Source: Trujillonella endophytica (GTDB lineage Bacteria > Actinomycetota > Actinomycetes > Mycobacteriales > Geodermatophilaceae). From it: a DNA stretch of 64,000 nt. Where the stretch lies: NCBI RefSeq assembly GCF_019799905.1, contig NZ_JABGCI010000008.1:124001-188000 (forward strand). Direction: 5' to 3'. Below the pieces are notes generated by a model. The model searched no databases. It was given only the letters and a program-made list of their open reading frames with translations, and was not told where the DNA came from. The translations under genes were made by a program, and so were the position numbers. Shown piece after piece: positions 61,564 to 64,000 of this stretch (positions are counted from its first letter, which is position 1; each line of letters starts with the position of its first letter).

Positions 61564-62825
61564 CCAGGACCGTGCCCCCGTCGTCGGAGCCCGAGGCCAC
61601 GTCGGCGACCGAGCCCAAGGACGTCGCGCCCGCCGTCGCCCTGCGGACCGGGACCAGCGACGTCCGCACGCTCATCACGAGCAACCTGCGGCAGAGCGGC
61701 ATCTACGTCGCGTTCGTGGTCATCGTCGCACTCTTCGCGGTCCTGACCGACGGCACCTCGCTGTCGCCGGGCAACGTCACCAACATCGTCCTGCAGTACT
61801 CCTACATCCTCATCCTGGCCATCGGCATGGTCATCGTGATCATCGCCGGGCACATCGACCTGTCGGTGGGGTCGGTGGTGGCGCTCACCGGAGCGGTCTC
61901 CGCGGTCCTGGTGATCCGCGAGGGCATGCCGTGGTGGGTCGGCGCGCTCGCCGCGATCGGCGTGGGCCTGGTGATCGGTGCCTGGCACGGGTTCTGGGTG
62001 GCCTACGTCGGCATCCCGGCCTTCATCGTCACCCTCGCCGGCATGCTGTTGTTCCGCGGCCTCACCCTGCAGGTCCTGGGCAACGTCTCGCTGTCCCCCT
62101 TCCCGCGCGAGTACGGGAAGATCGCCAGCGGCTTCCTCAACGGGCTGCTCGGCGGCAACGGCTACGACGCGTTCACCCTGCTGATCGGCGCCGTTGCGGT
62201 CGCCGGCTACGCGGTGAGCAACTGGCGCACGCGCACCGCCCGGATCAAGTACCAGCAGCCGGTCGAGTCCTTCCCGCTCTTCGTCGCCAAGATCGTGCTC
62301 GTCGGTGCCGTGGTCATGGCCTTCGCCTGGCAGCTGGCCCACGCCCGCGGCCTGCCGATCGTCCTGATCATCCTGGCGGTCCTGATCCTGGCCTACGGCG
62401 TGATCACCAAGCGCACGGTCTTCGGCCGTCAGGTCTACGCCATCGGCGGCAACCTGGCCGCCGCGACGCTCTCGGGCGTGAAGGTCCGTGCGGTCAACTT
62501 CTGGATCTTCGTCAACATGGGCTTCCTCGCCGCGATCGCCGGGATCGTGTTCTCCGCCCGGTCCAACGGCGCCCAACCCAGTGCCGGCAACATGTTCGAG
62601 CTCGACGCCATCGCCGCCGCCTTCATCGGTGGCGCCGCCGTGACCGGCGGCGTCGGCACGGTCGTCGGGGCGATGGTCGGCGGCCTGATCATGGCCGTGA
62701 TGAGCAACGGCATGCAGCTCATGGGTGTCGACCAGTCGATCCAGTCCGTGGTCAAGGGCCTGGTCCTGCTGCTGGCCGTCGCGTTCGACGTGTACAACAA
62801 GCGGCGCGCCGGGTCCTCCCGCTGA
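61560..62825 (+). CDS. mmsB: Sugar ABC transporter permease (MmsB/GguB-like)
   Basis: 421 residues with a 35-residue acidic start, then about 10 membrane helices. BPD_transp_2 features: LAIGMVIVIIAGHIDLSVGSVVALTGAVSAVL, VGIPAFIVTLAGMLLFRGL, YAIGGNLAAATLSGVKV (EAA-like loop), IAAAFIGGAAVTGGVGTVVGAMVGGLI. It is longer than RbsC-type permeases, as usual for GguB/MmsB. A homodimer likely forms the channel. Confidence 0.92.
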   Translation: MTRTVPPSSEPEATSATEPKDVAPAVALRTGTSDVRTLITSNLRQSGIYVAFVVIVALFAVLTDGTSLSPGNVTNIVLQYSYILILAIGMVIVIIAGHIDLSVGSVVALTGAVSAVLVIREGMPWWVGALAAIGVGLVIGAWHGFWVAYVGIPAFIVTLAGMLLFRGLTLQVLGNVSLSPFPREYGKIASGFLNGLLGGNGYDAFTLLIGAVAVAGYAVSNWRTRTARIKYQQPVESFPLFVAKIVLVGAVVMAFAWQLAHARGLPIVLIILAVLILAYGVITKRTVFGRQVYAIGGNLAAATLSGVKVRAVNFWIFVNMGFLAAIAGIVFSARSNGAQPSAGNMFELDAIAAAFIGGAAVTGGVGTVVGAMVGGLIMAVMSNGMQLMGVDQSIQSVVKGLVLLLAVAFDVYNKRRAGSSR

Positions 62826-62829
62826 GTAC

Positions 62830-62867
62830 CGGTGGTGGCTCCGCGGCCCGCCGCGGAGCCACCACCG
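62830..62867 (+). terminator. Perfect 17-bp hairpin after the sugar permease
   Basis: GGTGGTGGCTCCGCGG / CCGCGGAGCCACCACC with a CCCG loop plus one more outer C-G pair, 5 bases after the permease stop and before lacI. It probably terminates or attenuates the transporter mRNA before lacI. Confidence 0.7.
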
Positions 62868-62925
62868 CCAGAAGCTGACAGCGGAGCCGGTCTCCGGTCT
62901 CGTCGACGTGGATGGAGAGCAGACG

Positions 62926-63972
62926 GTGCAGCCGGACGCAGCACCCCGCGCGCTGGTCATGTCGGACGTCGCCGCGCGGGCGGGGGTCTCCCACCAGACC
63001 GTGTCCCGGGTGGTCAACGGGCACCCGAACGTCGCCCCGCACACCCGGGAGCGCGTCGAGCAGGCCATCCGCGAGCTGGGGTACCGGCCCAACACGGCGG
63101 CGCGCGCGCTCGTGACCGGGTCGACGCGGACCCTCGGCTTCATCACGGTCAACATCAACCAGTACGGACCGGCGCAGACGCTCGTGGGCCTGGAGCAGGC
63201 AGCCCGGGCGGCCGGCTACTCGCTCAGCGTCGCCATCCTGGACGATGCGACGGCGGACGCCGTGCGCCAGGCGGTGGACCGGTTCGTCGGCCAGTCGGTC
63301 GACGCCGTGCTGGCGCAGGCGACGTACGACGCCGCCGCCGAGGCGCTGCACCTGGTGCGCGCCCCGGTGCCGCTGGTGACGGTGCAGAGCGGAGGTGCCG
63401 TGGAGGAGCCGGCGGTCGGTGTGGACCAGATCGCCGGCGCCCGGCTGGCCACCCGCCACCTGCTCGACCTCGGGCACCGGACCGTGCACCACGTCACCGG
63501 GCCACCGGACTCCAAGGAGGCCCGCGACCGCGTCATCGGCTGGCAGGCCGAGCTGCGTGCGGCCGGTGCCCCGGTCCCGCAGCACCTCGCCGGCGACTGG
63601 ACGCCGTCCTCCGGGTACGCCGTCGGGCGCGACCTGGCCGCTCGTGTCCGCGGAGGTGAGGACATCACCGCGGTGTTCCTCGCCAACGACCAGATGGCCC
63701 TGGGGCTGCTCGCCGCGTTCCACGAGGAGGGGCTGGACGCACCCCGCGACATCAGCGTCGTGGGCTTCGACGACCTGCCCGAGGCGCCGTACCTCACCCC
63801 GCCGCTGACCACGGTCCGGCAGGACTTCGCCGAGCTGGGCCGCCGTGCAGTGGGGACCGTCCTCGCCCGTCTGCGCGGCGAGGAGCTGCACCCCGAGCCC
63901 GTCCCGCCGACCCTGCTCGTCCGCTCGAGCACCGGTCCGCCGGCGGTCCGGCGTGCGCCTGCCGCCTTCTGA
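62926..63972 (+). CDS. LacI-family transcriptional regulator of the sugar operon
   Basis: 348 residues from GTG 62926 behind GGAGAG; GTG 62908 is an alternative. The N-terminal HTH has MSDVAARAGVSHQTVSRVVNG (about 13-33) with the hinge PNTAARALVTG, then a periplasmic-binding-like ligand domain (about 65-335; GFITVNINQYGPAQTLVGLE, VFLANDQMALGLLAAF, VVGFDDLPEAPYLTPPLTTVRQDF). It sits after the transporter genes and before a perfect LacI-type palindrome, so it likely senses the imported sugar and controls both flanking promoters. Confidence 0.92.
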   Translation: MQPDAAPRALVMSDVAARAGVSHQTVSRVVNGHPNVAPHTRERVEQAIRELGYRPNTAARALVTGSTRTLGFITVNINQYGPAQTLVGLEQAARAAGYSLSVAILDDATADAVRQAVDRFVGQSVDAVLAQATYDAAAEALHLVRAPVPLVTVQSGGAVEEPAVGVDQIAGARLATRHLLDLGHRTVHHVTGPPDSKEARDRVIGWQAELRAAGAPVPQHLAGDWTPSSGYAVGRDLAARVRGGEDITAVFLANDQMALGLLAAFHEEGLDAPRDISVVGFDDLPEAPYLTPPLTTVRQDFAELGRRAVGTVLARLRGEELHPEPVPPTLLVRSSTGPPAVRRAPAAF

Positions 63973-63981
63973 CGGCCGTGC

Positions 63982-63995
63982 TGTTAGCGCTAACA
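63982..63995. promoter_or_regulatory. Perfect LacI operator downstream of the regulator gene
   Basis: TGTTAGCGCTAACA is a perfect 14-bp palindrome of the LacI-family type, 10 bases after the lacI stop and 5 bases from the right edge. It likely controls a gene beyond the window (perhaps the sugar catabolic enzymes) and matches the site before the transporter. Confidence 0.75.
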
Positions 63996-64000
63996 TCCCG

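Overview
The window is very GC-rich (roughly three quarters G+C) with dense, short-gapped genes, many GTG starts, IdeR- and CsoR-type metal regulators, a SigA/SigB pair and a gene block syntenic with the mycobacterial sigA-ppgK-suhB-cei-dut-ceoBC-dxs region. This indicates a free-living actinobacterium. The overall gene style resembles Geodermatophilaceae (Blastococcus, Geodermatophilus, Modestobacter), but that family call is inference. No tRNA, rRNA, CRISPR, phage, integrase or transposase was found; the window looks like chromosomal backbone.

Layout. 1-1.5 kb: copper (copZ-like, csoR) and heat-shock (MerR, Hsp20) genes. 1.7-4.5 kb: STAS protein, YibE/F membrane protein, methyltransferase, DksA-type zinc finger. 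4.5-9.6 kb: a five-gene minus-strand block with three glycosyltransferases, a methyltransferase and an alpha/alpha-toroid protein, probably making a surface glycan. 9.6-14.3 kb: Dabb protein, a divergent TetR/DUF2867 pair sharing two operators, DUF4192, S9 peptidase. 14.4-21.4 kb: IdeR, an AcuC-type deacetylase next to a Pat-like acetyltransferase, SigB, D-aminoacyl-tRNA deacylase, CsbD. 21.5-26.4 kb: two CNNM/CBS transporters, DUF368, a HhH-GPD repair protein, DUF3099. 26.4-30.5 kb: a siderophore ABC transporter behind an iron box. 30.6-36.7 kb: pseudouridine catabolism (psuG-psuK), DUF3039, YihY, VanW, DUF7455. 37.2-55 kb: the conserved sigA...dxs block. 55.1-58.4 kb: thiolase and fadB-type beta-oxidation genes. 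58.6-64 kb: a LacI-controlled sugar ABC operon.

Several systems carry their control elements in the window. CsoR has a perfect operator over its own promoter. IdeR is encoded 15 kb from an iron box ahead of the siderophore transporter. The LacI regulator is flanked by two copies of a TGTTAGCGCT palindrome, one before the transporter and one just after lacI. Many genes have a TANNNT or CANNNT -10 element 6-7 bases before the start codon, implying leaderless mRNAs; this was used to choose starts.

The most unusual feature is a family of eight dispersed, imperfectly palindromic repeats of about 55 bp. Each lies within about 45 bases after a stop codon, in either orientation. Long perfect hairpins also sit between convergent genes.
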